64,000 bases of DNA from Sinorhizobium glycinis (GCF_001651865.1 NZ_LPUX01000053.1:434001-498000), one strand, 5' to 3'. Positions 37,776 to 47,299 are shown, counted from the first letter of the stretch. Made by a program: numbers and translations. Notes: a model not told the origin generated them from the sequence alone.

Positions 37776-39884
37776 TTGTCCGTTTTCAAGAACCTGCCCG
37801 CCGCGCCCGTCGCTCACAAGAAGCCGATCACGGATACGCGCCACGGCATTAGCCGGACCGATGATTACGCGTGGCTGAGGGCCGACAACTGGCAGGCAAT
37901 GTTCAAGGATCCCTCGATCCTCGATCCGGAAATCCGCCGCCATCTCGAGGCGGAAAACCACTACATGAACGCCGCGATGGCCGACACCAAGGATTTGCAG
38001 AAGGCGCTGTTTGCCGAAATGCGCGGCCGCATCAAGGAGGACGATTCCTCCGTACCGATGAAGGACGGCGTCTTTGCCTACGGAACGTCCTACGTGAAGG
38101 GCGGCGAGCATCCACGCTATTTCCGTATCCCGCGCGATGGAGCCGCCAGCGACGAGACGATCCGCCAGGTGCTGCTCGACGGCGACAAGGAAGCCGAGGG
38201 AAAGGCTTACTTCCGCATCGCCGGCCTCGACCATTCGAGCGACCATGCCCGCGGCATCTGGGGCTATGACGACAAGGGATCGGAATATTTCACGCTGAAG
38301 GTGCGCGATCTTTCGACCGGCGAGGACTTGGCAGACGTGGTCGAGAATACCGGCGGCGGCGGCGCCTGGGCACCGGACGGCAAGAGCTTCTTCTACACCG
38401 TCCTCGACGAGAACCACCGGCCGTCGCGAATCTACCACCACGTCGTCGGCACGGCGCAGTCGGAGGATCGGCTCGTCTATGAGGAATCCGACCCCGGCTT
38501 CTTCATGTCGGTCGGCGGGTCGCTGCTCGACGACTTCATCTACATAGACATCCACGATCACGAGACCAGCGAGTACCGGCTGCTTTCGACCAGGGACCTG
38601 ACGGCCGAGCCGCAGATTGTGGCGAAACGTGCGACCGGCCTTGAATATTCGATGACCGAGGGCGGCGAGGTCTTCTACATTCTGACCAATGCCGACGGTG
38701 CCAAGGATTTCAAGATCATGGAAGCGCCGGTGGATGCGCCGCAGCAGGAAAACTGGCGCGCGGTCGTACCGCACCGGCCCGGCACGCTGATCCTCAGCCA
38801 CATGGCCTACGCCCGCCATCTTGTCTGGTTGCAGCGCCGCGAGGGCCTGCCCGAGATCGTCATCCGTGACCGGAAGACCGGTGAAGAACATGCGATCGCC
38901 TTTGCCGAGGAGGCCTATTCACTGGGGCTTTCGGGTGCCGCCGAATACGACACCGACGTCATCCGCTTCTCCTATTCGTCGATGACGACGCCCTCGCAGC
39001 TCTTCGACTACAACATGGTGACGCGCGAGCGCACGCTCTTGAAGACCCAGGAAGTGCCCTCCGGCCACGATGCGGACGACTACGTGACGCGCCGCGTCTT
39101 CGCCCCCGCTTACGACGGCGCCACGGTTCCGGTGACGCTCCTCTATCACAAGGATACGCCGCTTGACGGTTCGGCGCCCTGCCTCCTCTACGGCTATGGC
39201 GCCTACGGCATCACCATTCCGGCCGGCTTCAATACCAATTGCCTGTCGCTCGTCGACCGCGGCTTCGTCTATGCCATCGCCCATATCCGCGGCGGCAAGG
39301 ACAAGGGCTTTCAATGGTACGAAGACGGCAAGATGGCGAAGAAGACCAATACGTTCAGGGACTTCATCGCCGCGGCTGATTATCTGAATCAGCAGAAGTT
39401 CACATCCTACGCGAACATCGTCGCCGAGGGAGGTTCGGCCGGCGGCATGCTGATGGGCGCGATCGCCAACATGGCGCCGGAGAAGTTCCGCGGCATCATC
39501 GCCGCCGTTCCCTTCGTCGATGTCCTGAACACCATGCTCGACGACACCCTGCCGCTGACGCCGCCGGAATGGCCGGAATGGGGCAATCCCATCGAGAGCG
39601 CCGAATTCTACAACATCATTGCCGGCTACTCCCCCTACGACAATGTGGATGCCAGGCCCTATCCGGCGATCCTGGCGCTCGGGGGCCTGACCGATCCGCG
39701 CGTCACCTATTGGGAACCGGCAAAATGGGTCGCCCGGCTGCGGGAGAAGACCACCGGCAGCGAGCCGATCCTGCTGAAGACCAACATGGACGCCGGACAT
39801 GGTGGCGCGTCGGGGCGGTTCCAGCGGCTGGAAGAAATCGCTTTCGAATACGCCTTCGCCATCAAGGTCGCCGGTAGGATTTAG
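37776..39884 (+). CDS. ptrB: Oligopeptidase B (prolyl oligopeptidase family)
   Basis: 702-residue cytosolic serine peptidase that cuts short peptides after Arg or Lys. An N-terminal seven-bladed propeller (about 75-410) guards a C-terminal alpha/beta-hydrolase domain with Ser554 in GGSAGG, Asp in GGLTDPRVTYWEP and His in MDAGHGG. The length matches oligopeptidase B. The start is a TTG (37776) with GGAGA five bases upstream, so a non-ATG start is likely. The next gene (DUF1697) follows by 10 bases and may be co-transcribed. Confidence 0.93.
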   Translation: MSVFKNLPAAPVAHKKPITDTRHGISRTDDYAWLRADNWQAMFKDPSILDPEIRRHLEAENHYMNAAMADTKDLQKALFAEMRGRIKEDDSSVPMKDGVFAYGTSYVKGGEHPRYFRIPRDGAASDETIRQVLLDGDKEAEGKAYFRIAGLDHSSDHARGIWGYDDKGSEYFTLKVRDLSTGEDLADVVENTGGGGAWAPDGKSFFYTVLDENHRPSRIYHHVVGTAQSEDRLVYEESDPGFFMSVGGSLLDDFIYIDIHDHETSEYRLLSTRDLTAEPQIVAKRATGLEYSMTEGGEVFYILTNADGAKDFKIMEAPVDAPQQENWRAVVPHRPGTLILSHMAYARHLVWLQRREGLPEIVIRDRKTGEEHAIAFAEEAYSLGLSGAAEYDTDVIRFSYSSMTTPSQLFDYNMVTRERTLLKTQEVPSGHDADDYVTRRVFAPAYDGATVPVTLLYHKDTPLDGSAPCLLYGYGAYGITIPAGFNTNCLSLVDRGFVYAIAHIRGGKDKGFQWYEDGKMAKKTNTFRDFIAAADYLNQQKFTSYANIVAEGGSAGGMLMGAIANMAPEKFRGIIAAVPFVDVLNTMLDDTLPLTPPEWPEWGNPIESAEFYNIIAGYSPYDNVDARPYPAILALGGLTDPRVTYWEPAKWVARLREKTTGSEPILLKTNMDAGHGGASGRFQRLEEIAFEYAFAIKVAGRI

Positions 39885-39894
39885 GAGATGCGCC

Positions 39895-40422
39895 ATGCCG
39901 GTCCATGTCGCGCTGCTGAGGGCGGTGAACGTCGGCGGTACCGGCACGCTTTCCATGGCGGAGCTGAAGGCCATCTGCGAGGGTCTCGGCTTTGCCGACG
40001 TCAAGACCTACATCCAGAGCGGCAACGTGCTGATCCGCTCCGAACTTGCAGGATCCGAGGTTCAGCGCAGACTCGAGGCGGCGCTGGCGGAACGGATGGG
40101 CAAGGCGCCGGGCGTGCTGCTGCGCAGCCGGCGTGAACTCGAGGCGGTGGCGGCAAAGGTGCCGTTTGCGGATGCCAAGCCGAACTTCCTGCTCATCGCA
40201 TTCCTGCCGGAGCCGCCCGCCGCGGACGCGCTCGACAAGCTGGTCGCGCCGGATGGAGAGGAAGTGAAGATCGACGGGCGGGAGATCTATATCCACTATC
40301 CGAATGGATCCGGCCGGTCGAAGCTCAAGCTGCCGGCGCTCAAACCCGGCACGGCACGAAATCTCAACACCGTGCGCAAGCTTGCGGAACTGGCGGCGGC
40401 CATGGAAGACGAAGGTGCCTGA
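39895..40422 (+). CDS. DUF1697 family protein
   Basis: 175-residue protein of the DUF1697 family. Diagnostic segments are VALLRAVNVGGTGTLSMAEL, YIQSGNVLIRS and, near the C-terminus, ALKPGTARNLNTVRKL. AGGAG lies seven bases before ATG 39895. Widely distributed single-domain protein, function unknown. Ten bases downstream of ptrB and convergent with the TetR gene. Confidence 0.9.
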   Translation: MPVHVALLRAVNVGGTGTLSMAELKAICEGLGFADVKTYIQSGNVLIRSELAGSEVQRRLEAALAERMGKAPGVLLRSRRELEAVAAKVPFADAKPNFLLIAFLPEPPAADALDKLVAPDGEEVKIDGREIYIHYPNGSGRSKLKLPALKPGTARNLNTVRKLAELAAAMEDEGA

Positions 40423-40428
40423 TCGGCA

Positions 40429-41049
40429 TCACGGCTGGACGGCGGGCTGGAACAGCAGCCGCACGAAACTGCGGAAGACGAGGAGCTGATCGGGCAGGCT
40501 CTTCGGCTCCTTCAGCGCTTTCGAAAGAACGATGCCGCCCTCGAGGACGGTCGAGACCATATCTGCAAGTTGGTCTGCATCCAGCGGTTCGCGCGGCCGG
40601 TAGACTTGCATGATCTCGCGGAACATGGCGCCGAAACGCCGGCGCCACATCAGAGCCGCCTGGCGGTTCATCTCCTGGATTTCCCGGTCGAAGGCGCGCT
40701 CCTGGGTACACATCGTGGCGACCAGACATCCTGGATGCCCGTTCGGCAGGTCGGAGAGCAATTCTGAAAGCAGCTTCAGACCAATCAGGAACGCCTGCAG
40801 CGGGTCGTCGGCGAGTTCGTGTGCTCGGCCGAAAATCTCGTCATAAATGCGCTCGTCATTCTCGATGTAACGCTCGAGCAGCGCCTTGGCGAGCTCGTTC
40901 TTATCGCGAAAATGATAGAAGAACCCGCTCTTGGTAATGCCGGTCTCGACGATCAGTTCGTCGATCGAAGTGGCCCCAAAGCCCTTCGCCAGCATCGCGG
41001 CTTCGGCTGCATCCAGGATCTTCGCACGCGTCTCCTCGCCCTTTCGCAT
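40429..41049 (-). CDS. TetR-family transcriptional repressor
   Basis: 206 residues. N-terminal helix-turn-helix (about 10-56; FGATSIDELIVETGITKSGFFYHF, typical of the AcrR/TetR fold) and a C-terminal ligand domain with two cysteines (HPGCLVATMCTQE). ATG 41049 has AGGAG six bases upstream. A perfect inverted repeat overlaps that ribosome site, consistent with autorepression. The nearest divergent gene is the homocysteine methyltransferase at 41363. Target and ligand unknown. Confidence 0.9.
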   Translation of the reverse strand: MRKGEETRAKILDAAEAAMLAKGFGATSIDELIVETGITKSGFFYHFRDKNELAKALLERYIENDERIYDEIFGRAHELADDPLQAFLIGLKLLSELLSDLPNGHPGCLVATMCTQERAFDREIQEMNRQAALMWRRRFGAMFREIMQVYRPREPLDADQLADMVSTVLEGGIVLSKALKEPKSLPDQLLVFRSFVRLLFQPAVQP

Positions 41050-41065
41050 GGTACACTCCTGTACC
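41050..41065 (-). promoter_or_regulatory. Candidate TetR operator
   Basis: GGTACACTCCTGTACC: perfect six-base arms GGTACA/TGTACC with a four-base spacer, directly upstream of the tetR-type start codon and covering its ribosome site. A further half-site (GTGTACC) lies at about 41173-41179. Confidence 0.55.
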
Positions 41066-41246
41066 GCCGGTAAAGTTTTCCGTTCGGAAATCAGCGGCGG
41101 GCCATTCGCCGGTCGCCTAAATCCTACGGCAAGTTCCTGATGTAACATCGGTATGCGGATTATTGCGCCATAGTGTACCGCAAGCCGGCTAGTTTAGCAG
41201 ATGATAAATCGGCAGAACTTCTTCCGATCTCGCGCCGGAGCGTCCT

Positions 41247-41344
41247 CTACAGCGCCGCGCGTCTTATAAGACGCCAAAGGTCGCCGTAGCACTTGAATTG
41301 CTGCGTGTCTCCTTGAAGCGAGGTCGGTTTATGGAGACATGCAG
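41247..41344 (+). repeat. RIME-like intergenic palindromic element, copy 3
   Basis: Same two-hairpin layout as the copies at 17117, 20343 and 63076. The first hairpin is GCGTCTTATAAGACGC and the CACTTGAATTGCTGC block is present; the second-hairpin arms have drifted (TGCGTGTCTCC and GGAGACATGCA). It lies just upstream of the homocysteine methyltransferase start, so it may be in that leader. Confidence 0.7.
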
Positions 41345-41362
41345 TAGGAACAGGAGGGAACG

Positions 41363-42331
41363 ATGGAACACGAACGCGCCAAGTACCGACACGACCTGCC
41401 ACTTCTGCGGGGAGGCATTTTCCTCAGCGACGGCGGCATGGAGACTGCCGTGATCTTCCACGAGGGAGCCGATCTGCCGCATTTCGCGTCCTTCGTTCTG
41501 CTGTCCTCGATGGAGGGCCGCAGGCAGCTCCTCCACTATTACACGCGCTATCTGGAAATCGCCCGATGCCACGATACCGGCTTTGTTCTCGATACGGCCA
41601 CATGGCGCGCCAATGCCGATTGGGGCAAGAAACTCGGTTACGACGCCGAAGCCCTGGATCAGGTCAATCGCGACGCGGTCTATCTGCTGACAGAACTGCG
41701 CGCGCAGTACGAGCGGCCTCAGGTGCCGATCGTGTTCAACGGCGTTATCGGTCCGCGCGGCGACGGCTACAAGGCCGGCGTGATGGACGCGGCAGAAGCA
41801 GAGGACTACCACGTGACCCAGGTCGCCGCCTTTGCCGGCAGCGAAGCCGACATGGTGACGGCGGTGACCATGACGAATGTCGACGAAGCTATCGGCGTGA
41901 CACGAGCGGCGAAGAAGCACGGGATGCCCTGCGCCATCTCTTTCACCGTCGAGACCGACGGGCGGCTCGTGACGGGTCGCTCCCTCCAGGAGGCCGTGGA
42001 AACGGTGGACGCGGAAACCGAGGGCTATCCGCACTACTACATGGTCAACTGCGCCCATCCGAGCCATTTCGAGAGCAGCCTGGATCAGCGCCAGGCCTGG
42101 GTGCGGCGGATCGGGGGCATTCGCGCCAACGCCTCGACGAAGAGCCACGCCGAACTCGACGAAAGCGAAACTTTGGACATAGGCGACATCAACGATCTCG
42201 CGCGGCGCTATCGTTCGCTCACCGGCCGCATGCCGCATTTGCGCGTCCTCGGCGGCTGCTGCGGCACCGATCACCGCCATATCGCGGCAATCTGCGAGGC
42301 CTGCCTGCTACCGGAAGCGCTGAGTGCCTGA
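41363..42331 (+). CDS. Homocysteine S-methyltransferase family protein
   Basis: 322-residue TIM-barrel methyltransferase of the MmuM/BHMT family. The zinc-binding cysteines are in VNCAHP (about residue 227) and GGCCGTDHRHI (about 295). The N-terminal LSDGGMETAVIF motif is intact. It should move a methyl group from S-methylmethionine, betaine or a related donor to homocysteine. Donor not resolved; the mixed N-terminus resembles rhizobial members of unknown donor. Good AGGAGGGA ribosome site. Confidence 0.9.
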   Translation: MEHERAKYRHDLPLLRGGIFLSDGGMETAVIFHEGADLPHFASFVLLSSMEGRRQLLHYYTRYLEIARCHDTGFVLDTATWRANADWGKKLGYDAEALDQVNRDAVYLLTELRAQYERPQVPIVFNGVIGPRGDGYKAGVMDAAEAEDYHVTQVAAFAGSEADMVTAVTMTNVDEAIGVTRAAKKHGMPCAISFTVETDGRLVTGRSLQEAVETVDAETEGYPHYYMVNCAHPSHFESSLDQRQAWVRRIGGIRANASTKSHAELDESETLDIGDINDLARRYRSLTGRMPHLRVLGGCCGTDHRHIAAICEACLLPEALSA

Positions 42332-42341
42332 TCACGCAAAA

Positions 42342-42368
42342 TCCTCCCGCCATTGTGGCGGGAGGATC
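42342..42368. terminator. Strong hairpin after the homocysteine methyltransferase gene
   Basis: Perfect 11-base stem (ATCCTCCCGCC with GGCGGGAGGAT) and a five-base loop, ten bases past the stop codon. No T-run follows on the plus strand, so it may be a processing or weak termination signal. Confidence 0.5.
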
Positions 42369-42452
42369 CCGACCCTCGCGAAAAGTGGACCGCTCGTGTA
42401 GACTTGTCGGGAAAGGGCGGCCGGTTACTTAGTTAAGCAGGGCCGCTGGAGT

Positions 42453-43961
42453 ATGATGAATTACGTACCGCCGCAATCGGGCTCGGCGACCGCCCCGTTT
42501 CCCTTCGACAACAGCTATGCGCGATTGCCTGCGAATTTCTACGCCCGGGTCGAGCCGACGCCCGTGGCGGAGCCTTGGCTGATCAAGCTCAACCGGCCGC
42601 TCGCAGAAGAGTTGTGCCTCGATATCGCGGCGCTCGAACGCGGTGGCGCGGCGATCTTCTCGGGCAATGCGGTTCCGGCGGGGGCGGAGCCACTCGCCAT
42701 GGCCTATGCCGGGCACCAGTTCGGCACCTTTGTCCCGCAACTCGGCGACGGCCGCGCCATCCTGCTTGGCGAAGTGATCGACCGCAATGGCAAACGCCGC
42801 GACATCCAGCTCAAGGGATCCGGCCAGACCCCCTATTCGCGCCGCGGCGACGGGCGGGCAGCGCTCGGGCCGGTGTTGCGCGAATATATCGTCAGCGAGG
42901 CGATGCATGCCCTTGGTGTGCCGACCACCCGCGCGCTTGCCGCTACGGTGACCGGCCAGCCCGTCTATCGCGAACAGATCCTCCCAGGGGCCGTCTTTAC
43001 CCGGGTCGCAGCCAGCCATATCCGCGTCGGAACGTTCCAGTTCTTCGCCGCACGCGGCGACATGGACGCGGTCAGGAGGCTGGCCGACTACGTGATCGAC
43101 CGCCACTATCCGGAACTGAAAGGCGACGAGAACCCCTATCTCGGCCTCCTCAAGGCGGTGGCGGCGCGGCAGGCGGCGCTGATCGCACGCTGGCTGCACA
43201 TCGGCTTCATTCACGGCGTGATGAACACCGACAACATGACCGTTTCCGGCGAGACGATCGACTTCGGACCCTGCGCCTTCATGGACGTCTACGATCCGAA
43301 GAAGGTCTTCAGCTCGATCGATCAGTTCGGCCGCTACGCCTATGCCAACCAGCCGGCCATCGGCCAGTGGAACCTCGCCCGCCTCGCCGAGACGCTCGTG
43401 ACGCTCTTCGACCCGACCGCCGACGTGGCCGTGAACCTCGCCAACGATGTGCTCGGCGAATACGGTACGATCTTTCAGAACCATTGGCTCGAGGGTATGC
43501 GCAACAAGATCGGGCTCTCGACCGCGGAAGACGGGGACCTGGAGCTGGTGCAGGCGCTGCTGGCGCTGATGCACAAGGGCAACGCGGATTTCACCCTCAC
43601 CTTCCGAAGGCTTGCTGCGTCGGCGGAAGACGCTGGCGCCGATGCCGAGCTTGCCAAGCTCTTCCACGCACCCGAGTCGTTGTCGCCCTGGCTCGAGGAC
43701 TGGCGCCGCCGGCTCGAACGCGAAGCGCGCCAGCCGGCGGAACGCGCGTCAGACATGCGCGCCGTCAATCCGGCCTTCATTCCACGCAATCACCGCGTCG
43801 AGCAGGCGATCGAAGCAGCGACCGAAAATGCCGATTTCTCGCTATTCGAGGCGCTTCTCGACGTGACCTCGAAGCCTTACGAGGAGCAACCCGGACATGC
43901 CGCCTATGCCGCACCGCCGCAGCCCGGCGAAGAGGTGCTGCAAACCTTCTGCGGCACCTGA
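42453..43961 (+). CDS. selO: Protein adenylyltransferase SelO (YdiU)
   Basis: 502-residue pseudokinase-fold enzyme that transfers AMP to Ser, Thr or Tyr of target proteins; known in other organisms to act on redox and metabolic proteins. Motifs include MAYAGHQFG, the glycine-rich KGSGQTPYSRRGDGRAALG, SEAMHALGVPTTRAL and the catalytic GFIHGVMNTDNM followed by IDFGPCAFMD. The C-terminus ends FCGT, retaining a Cys where eukaryotic SelO has selenocysteine. Length is normal. Starts MMNYV; the second Met could be used. Confidence 0.94.
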   Translation: MMNYVPPQSGSATAPFPFDNSYARLPANFYARVEPTPVAEPWLIKLNRPLAEELCLDIAALERGGAAIFSGNAVPAGAEPLAMAYAGHQFGTFVPQLGDGRAILLGEVIDRNGKRRDIQLKGSGQTPYSRRGDGRAALGPVLREYIVSEAMHALGVPTTRALAATVTGQPVYREQILPGAVFTRVAASHIRVGTFQFFAARGDMDAVRRLADYVIDRHYPELKGDENPYLGLLKAVAARQAALIARWLHIGFIHGVMNTDNMTVSGETIDFGPCAFMDVYDPKKVFSSIDQFGRYAYANQPAIGQWNLARLAETLVTLFDPTADVAVNLANDVLGEYGTIFQNHWLEGMRNKIGLSTAEDGDLELVQALLALMHKGNADFTLTFRRLAASAEDAGADAELAKLFHAPESLSPWLEDWRRRLEREARQPAERASDMRAVNPAFIPRNHRVEQAIEAATENADFSLFEALLDVTSKPYEEQPGHAAYAAPPQPGEEVLQTFCGT

Positions 43962-44045
43962 CGAACCGGGGCGCTCTTCGGCTTCCTTCGATCCAAACCG
44001 GGTCTGGAGGCAAAAAATCCAGCAAATCAAAGCGCTACCGAGGCC

Positions 44046-44073
44046 CCCCGCGCGTCCGAAAAGACGCGCGGGG
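44046..44073. terminator. GC-rich hairpin in the selO-gcd gap
   Basis: CCCCGCGCGTC pairs with GACGCGCGGGG, an 11-base perfect stem with a six-base loop, 85 bases past selO. No T-run. It lies in a 314-base gap upstream of gcd that otherwise shows no feature beyond presumed gcd promoter sequence. Confidence 0.5.
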
Positions 44074-44275
44074 CAGTCGTGAGCGCCATTGAAAGGCACG
44101 TGCATCGCGTTACCTTCGCAATCGGCGCGCTGAATGCCGCCGCTCGATGCGTATAGGTTGAGACGGAGGCCGGAAGCGGAAATCGCACGCATTCTTCCTC
44201 CTTTCGTTCTGTTGCGGCCCGCGCGGCGCTTAGCCTTGCGGCCGCATCGTCTTTCAACTCGGGGAGTTGGAATTC

Positions 44276-46612
44276 ATGCTCATTGTACCGACGGCCCTTC
44301 TCTTCGCACTGATCGGTCTCGCGCTCAGTGCCGGAGGGACGGCGCTCGTCCTGCTTGGCGGCAGTCCATACTACCTCATCGCCGGCTTGAGCTTCCTGCT
44401 CGCGGCATTGCTGCTCTATCGCAGGAGCGCGGCGGCTATCTGGGTTTATACGCTGATCGTCCTCGGCTCGCTCGGCTGGGCCATCTGGGAGGTGGGGTTC
44501 GACTGGTGGCAGCTTGCCCCGCGCGGCGGCGTGATCATTCTGCTGGGCCTCTGGCTGTTAACACCGTGGATCAGGCGGCCGCTCGGTTTCGTCAGCCCCT
44601 CGGGCGAACGATACAGCGCCGGCGTCTGGCCGCTCGCGCTTGCCAGCCTGATCGCGATCGGCGTCGCGCTCTATGCGATGACACAGGACATCCACGGCAT
44701 TCGCGGCGACTTGCCGACTGACATCGTCGCGGCAGACGCCAATCTCGGCGGCAACGTGCCGCACGGCGAATGGCACCACTACGGCCGCACGCTCTTCGGC
44801 CAGCGCTATTCGCCGCTCGTCCAGATCCACCGTGAAAACGTCGCGACGCTCAAGGTCGCGTGGCAGTACCAGACCGGGGATGTGAAACTGCCGGATGATG
44901 TCGCCGAGACCACCTATCAGGTGACGCCCTTGAAAGTGAAGGACACCCTCTATCTCTGCACACCGCACAATTGGGCTATCGCGCTTGATGCTGCGAGCGG
45001 CAAGGAGAAATGGAGGTATGACTCGAACTCCGGGCTGAACCCGGACCGTCAGCACCAGACATGCCGAGGTGTCACCTATTGGGCCGATCCGACGGCGGCT
45101 GCCGGCAGCCCGTGTGCCGAGCGCATCTACCTGCCAACCTCGGACGCCCGCCTGATCGCGCTCGATGCCGCAAACGGCACGGTCTGCACCGGCTTTGCCG
45201 ACCAGGGCGTTCTGCACCTCGAACAGGGCATGCGGTACAATCCCGCCGGCTATTACTATTCGACATCGCCACCCGTCGCCGTCGCCGGCAAGATCATTGT
45301 CGGCGGCGCCGTCAACGACAACTATTCGACGCAGGAACAGTCCGGCGTCATCCGCGCTTTCGACATCAATTCTGGGGCGCTCGTCTGGAACTGGGACAGC
45401 GGCAATCCAGAGCAGACTGCGCCGCTGCCGTCCGGCGAGTTCTACACGACCAATTCGCCGAACAGCTGGTCCGTCTCCTCCGTCGACGAAAGCCTCGGAC
45501 TTATCTATATCCCGCTCGGCAACCAGGTGCCCGACCAGCTCGGCATGGGACGCAGCGAGCATGTGGAGAAATATTCCTCCTCGATCGTCGCGCTCGACAT
45601 CAATACGGGGGCGGTGCGTTGGGTCAGGCAGACGGTACACCACGACCTCTGGGACATGGATGTGCCGGCGCAGCCGGTCCTGCTCGACATCACCAGGGAC
45701 GACGGAAGCGTCGTGCCGGCGCTCGTCGGCCCGACCAAGCAGGGCGATGTCTATGTGCTCGACCGGCGAAGCGGAGAACCGATCATTCCGGTCGAGGAAG
45801 TGCCTGCCCCCGGCGGTGCGATCGCGGAGGATTTCACCGCTCCGACCCAGCCGGTCTCCGGCCTCACCTTCATGCCGCCGCCGCTCACGGAGCGCGACAT
45901 GTGGGGGATTACCATGTTCGACCAACTCGCCTGCCGGATCGAGTTTCTCTCCTTGAAATATGAAGGCCGCTATACGCCTCCCTCGCTCGAAGGAACGCTC
46001 GTCTATCCCGGCAACTTCGGCGCCTTCAACTGGGGCTCGGTCGCCGTCGATCCGGAGCGCCAGGTGATGTTCGGAATGCCCACCTACCTGGCCTTTACCT
46101 CGCGCCTCGTCCCGCGCGACCAGATTCCTCCCAAGGGCGAAGGCGAGAAGGGCAGCGAGCAAGGGCTGAACCGCAACGAAGGGGCGCCCTACGGCGTCTT
46201 CATGGGTCCGTTCCTCGGTCCCTTGCGGATTCCCTGCCAGGCGCCGCCCTGGGGTTATGTCGCGGGCGCCGATCTCAGGACCGGCCGGATCGCTTACAAG
46301 CACAAGAACGGCACCGTCTACGACATGACGCCGCTGCCCCTTCCCTTCAAGCTCGGCGTTCCGGGTATCGGCGGACCGATCATCACCAAGGGCGGCGTCG
46401 CCTTTCTCGGCGCCACGGTCGACAATTTCCTGCGGGCCTATGACCTCACCACCGGCGACCAGCTTTGGGAGGCGCGGCTTCCGGCCGGCGGCCAGGCGAC
46501 ACCGATGACCTACATGGTCGGCGACAGGCAGTATCTGCTGATGGTCGCAGGCGGGCACGGCTCGGTCGGTACCAAACCCGGCGACTATGTCATCGCCTAC
46601 ACGCTGCCTTGA
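44276..46612 (+). CDS. gcd: Membrane-bound PQQ-dependent glucose dehydrogenase
   Basis: 778 residues. Five N-terminal membrane helices (first about 145 residues) anchor a large periplasmic eight-bladed propeller that binds PQQ and oxidises glucose to gluconolactone, passing electrons to ubiquinone. Recognisable segments are WHHYGRTLFGQRYSPL, the tryptophan-docking repeat-like ALDAASGKEKWRYD, RGVTYWADP, VHHDLWDMDVPAQP and KGGVAFLGATVDNFLRAYD. ATG 44276 has GGGGAG nine bases upstream and is preferred to TTG 44267. No PQQ synthesis genes are in this window, so activity depends on genes elsewhere or external PQQ. Confidence 0.95.
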   Translation: MLIVPTALLFALIGLALSAGGTALVLLGGSPYYLIAGLSFLLAALLLYRRSAAAIWVYTLIVLGSLGWAIWEVGFDWWQLAPRGGVIILLGLWLLTPWIRRPLGFVSPSGERYSAGVWPLALASLIAIGVALYAMTQDIHGIRGDLPTDIVAADANLGGNVPHGEWHHYGRTLFGQRYSPLVQIHRENVATLKVAWQYQTGDVKLPDDVAETTYQVTPLKVKDTLYLCTPHNWAIALDAASGKEKWRYDSNSGLNPDRQHQTCRGVTYWADPTAAAGSPCAERIYLPTSDARLIALDAANGTVCTGFADQGVLHLEQGMRYNPAGYYYSTSPPVAVAGKIIVGGAVNDNYSTQEQSGVIRAFDINSGALVWNWDSGNPEQTAPLPSGEFYTTNSPNSWSVSSVDESLGLIYIPLGNQVPDQLGMGRSEHVEKYSSSIVALDINTGAVRWVRQTVHHDLWDMDVPAQPVLLDITRDDGSVVPALVGPTKQGDVYVLDRRSGEPIIPVEEVPAPGGAIAEDFTAPTQPVSGLTFMPPPLTERDMWGITMFDQLACRIEFLSLKYEGRYTPPSLEGTLVYPGNFGAFNWGSVAVDPERQVMFGMPTYLAFTSRLVPRDQIPPKGEGEKGSEQGLNRNEGAPYGVFMGPFLGPLRIPCQAPPWGYVAGADLRTGRIAYKHKNGTVYDMTPLPLPFKLGVPGIGGPIITKGGVAFLGATVDNFLRAYDLTTGDQLWEARLPAGGQATPMTYMVGDRQYLLMVAGGHGSVGTKPGDYVIAYTLP

Positions 46613-46697
46613 CTTCACGACTGACGGCAATGGCGCTCCTTTGGCAGGCAAGCGGGAATGCGACGGCCTTGTGTCCAGCGGGAGCGGTCCCCATATA

Positions 46698-46722
46698 GCT
46701 CCAGAAACTATAGCTATGGAGC
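46698..46722 (+). promoter_or_regulatory. MerR-type operator dyad
   Basis: GCTCCA and TGGAGC are spaced by 13 bases immediately before the MerR-family start codon. A long-spaced dyad between promoter elements is what MerR regulators use; here it also covers the ribosome site. Confidence 0.45.
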
Positions 46723-46726
46723 GCGC

Positions 46727-47140
46727 ATGTATTCGATCGGCGACCTCTCGCGGCGAACCGGCGTCAAAATCCCGACGATCCGCTATTACGAGCAAATGGG
46801 GCTGATCGCGGCGCCGGAACGTTCGGAGGGCAACCAGAGGCGCTACGAGAAACGTCAGCTCGAGCGGCTTGCCTTCATTCGCCATGCGCGCGACCTGGGG
46901 CTGTCGATCGAGGCGATCCGCGACCTCCTGGCGCTGAGCGAACATCCGGAACGGCCCTGCGGCGAGGCGGATCGCATTGCGAGCGGACATCTCGCTTCCG
47001 TGCGGGAGAAGATCGCTCGCCTTAGGAAGCTGGAGCACGAACTGGAGCGCATCGTCGCGTGCCACGGCGATCACACGATCGGTGACTGTTACGTCATCCG
47101 CGCGCTTGCCGATCATTCGTTGTGCGACAGCGAGCACTGA
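46727..47140 (+). CDS. MerR-family transcriptional regulator, metal-responsive type
   Basis: 137 residues. N-terminal winged helix (MYSIGDLSRRTGVKIPTIRYYEQMGL, in part), a long dimerisation helix, and a C-terminal metal loop with cysteines 78, 112, 121 and 133. The spacing of Cys78, Cys112 and Cys121 recalls ZntR/CadR-type sensors for zinc, cadmium or lead. No metal pump or resistance gene is adjacent, so its target is elsewhere or only its own promoter. Start ATG 46727; the upstream open frame is out of place. Confidence 0.85.
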   Translation: MYSIGDLSRRTGVKIPTIRYYEQMGLIAAPERSEGNQRRYEKRQLERLAFIRHARDLGLSIEAIRDLLALSEHPERPCGEADRIASGHLASVREKIARLRKLEHELERIVACHGDHTIGDCYVIRALADHSLCDSEH

Positions 47141-47273
47141 GGCAGGGTTCCACAATCCCGTTGACAATTTCGCGGAAATGAACAATCTACGCGCATGATC
47201 AAGAACGCACCCATTTGCCGCGCGTATTTTTGGCTGTTCCGATAGGAGCGGCCTGCTGATCATATTCAACAAG

Positions 47274-47299
47274 GCCGCCATCAGGCGGCTTTTGTTTTT
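47274..47299 (+). terminator. Intrinsic terminator after the MerR gene
   Basis: GCCGCC pairs with GGCGGC across a four-base loop and is followed by TTTTGTTTTT. It lies 130 bases past the merR-type stop and 38 bases before the next start. Confidence 0.8.
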
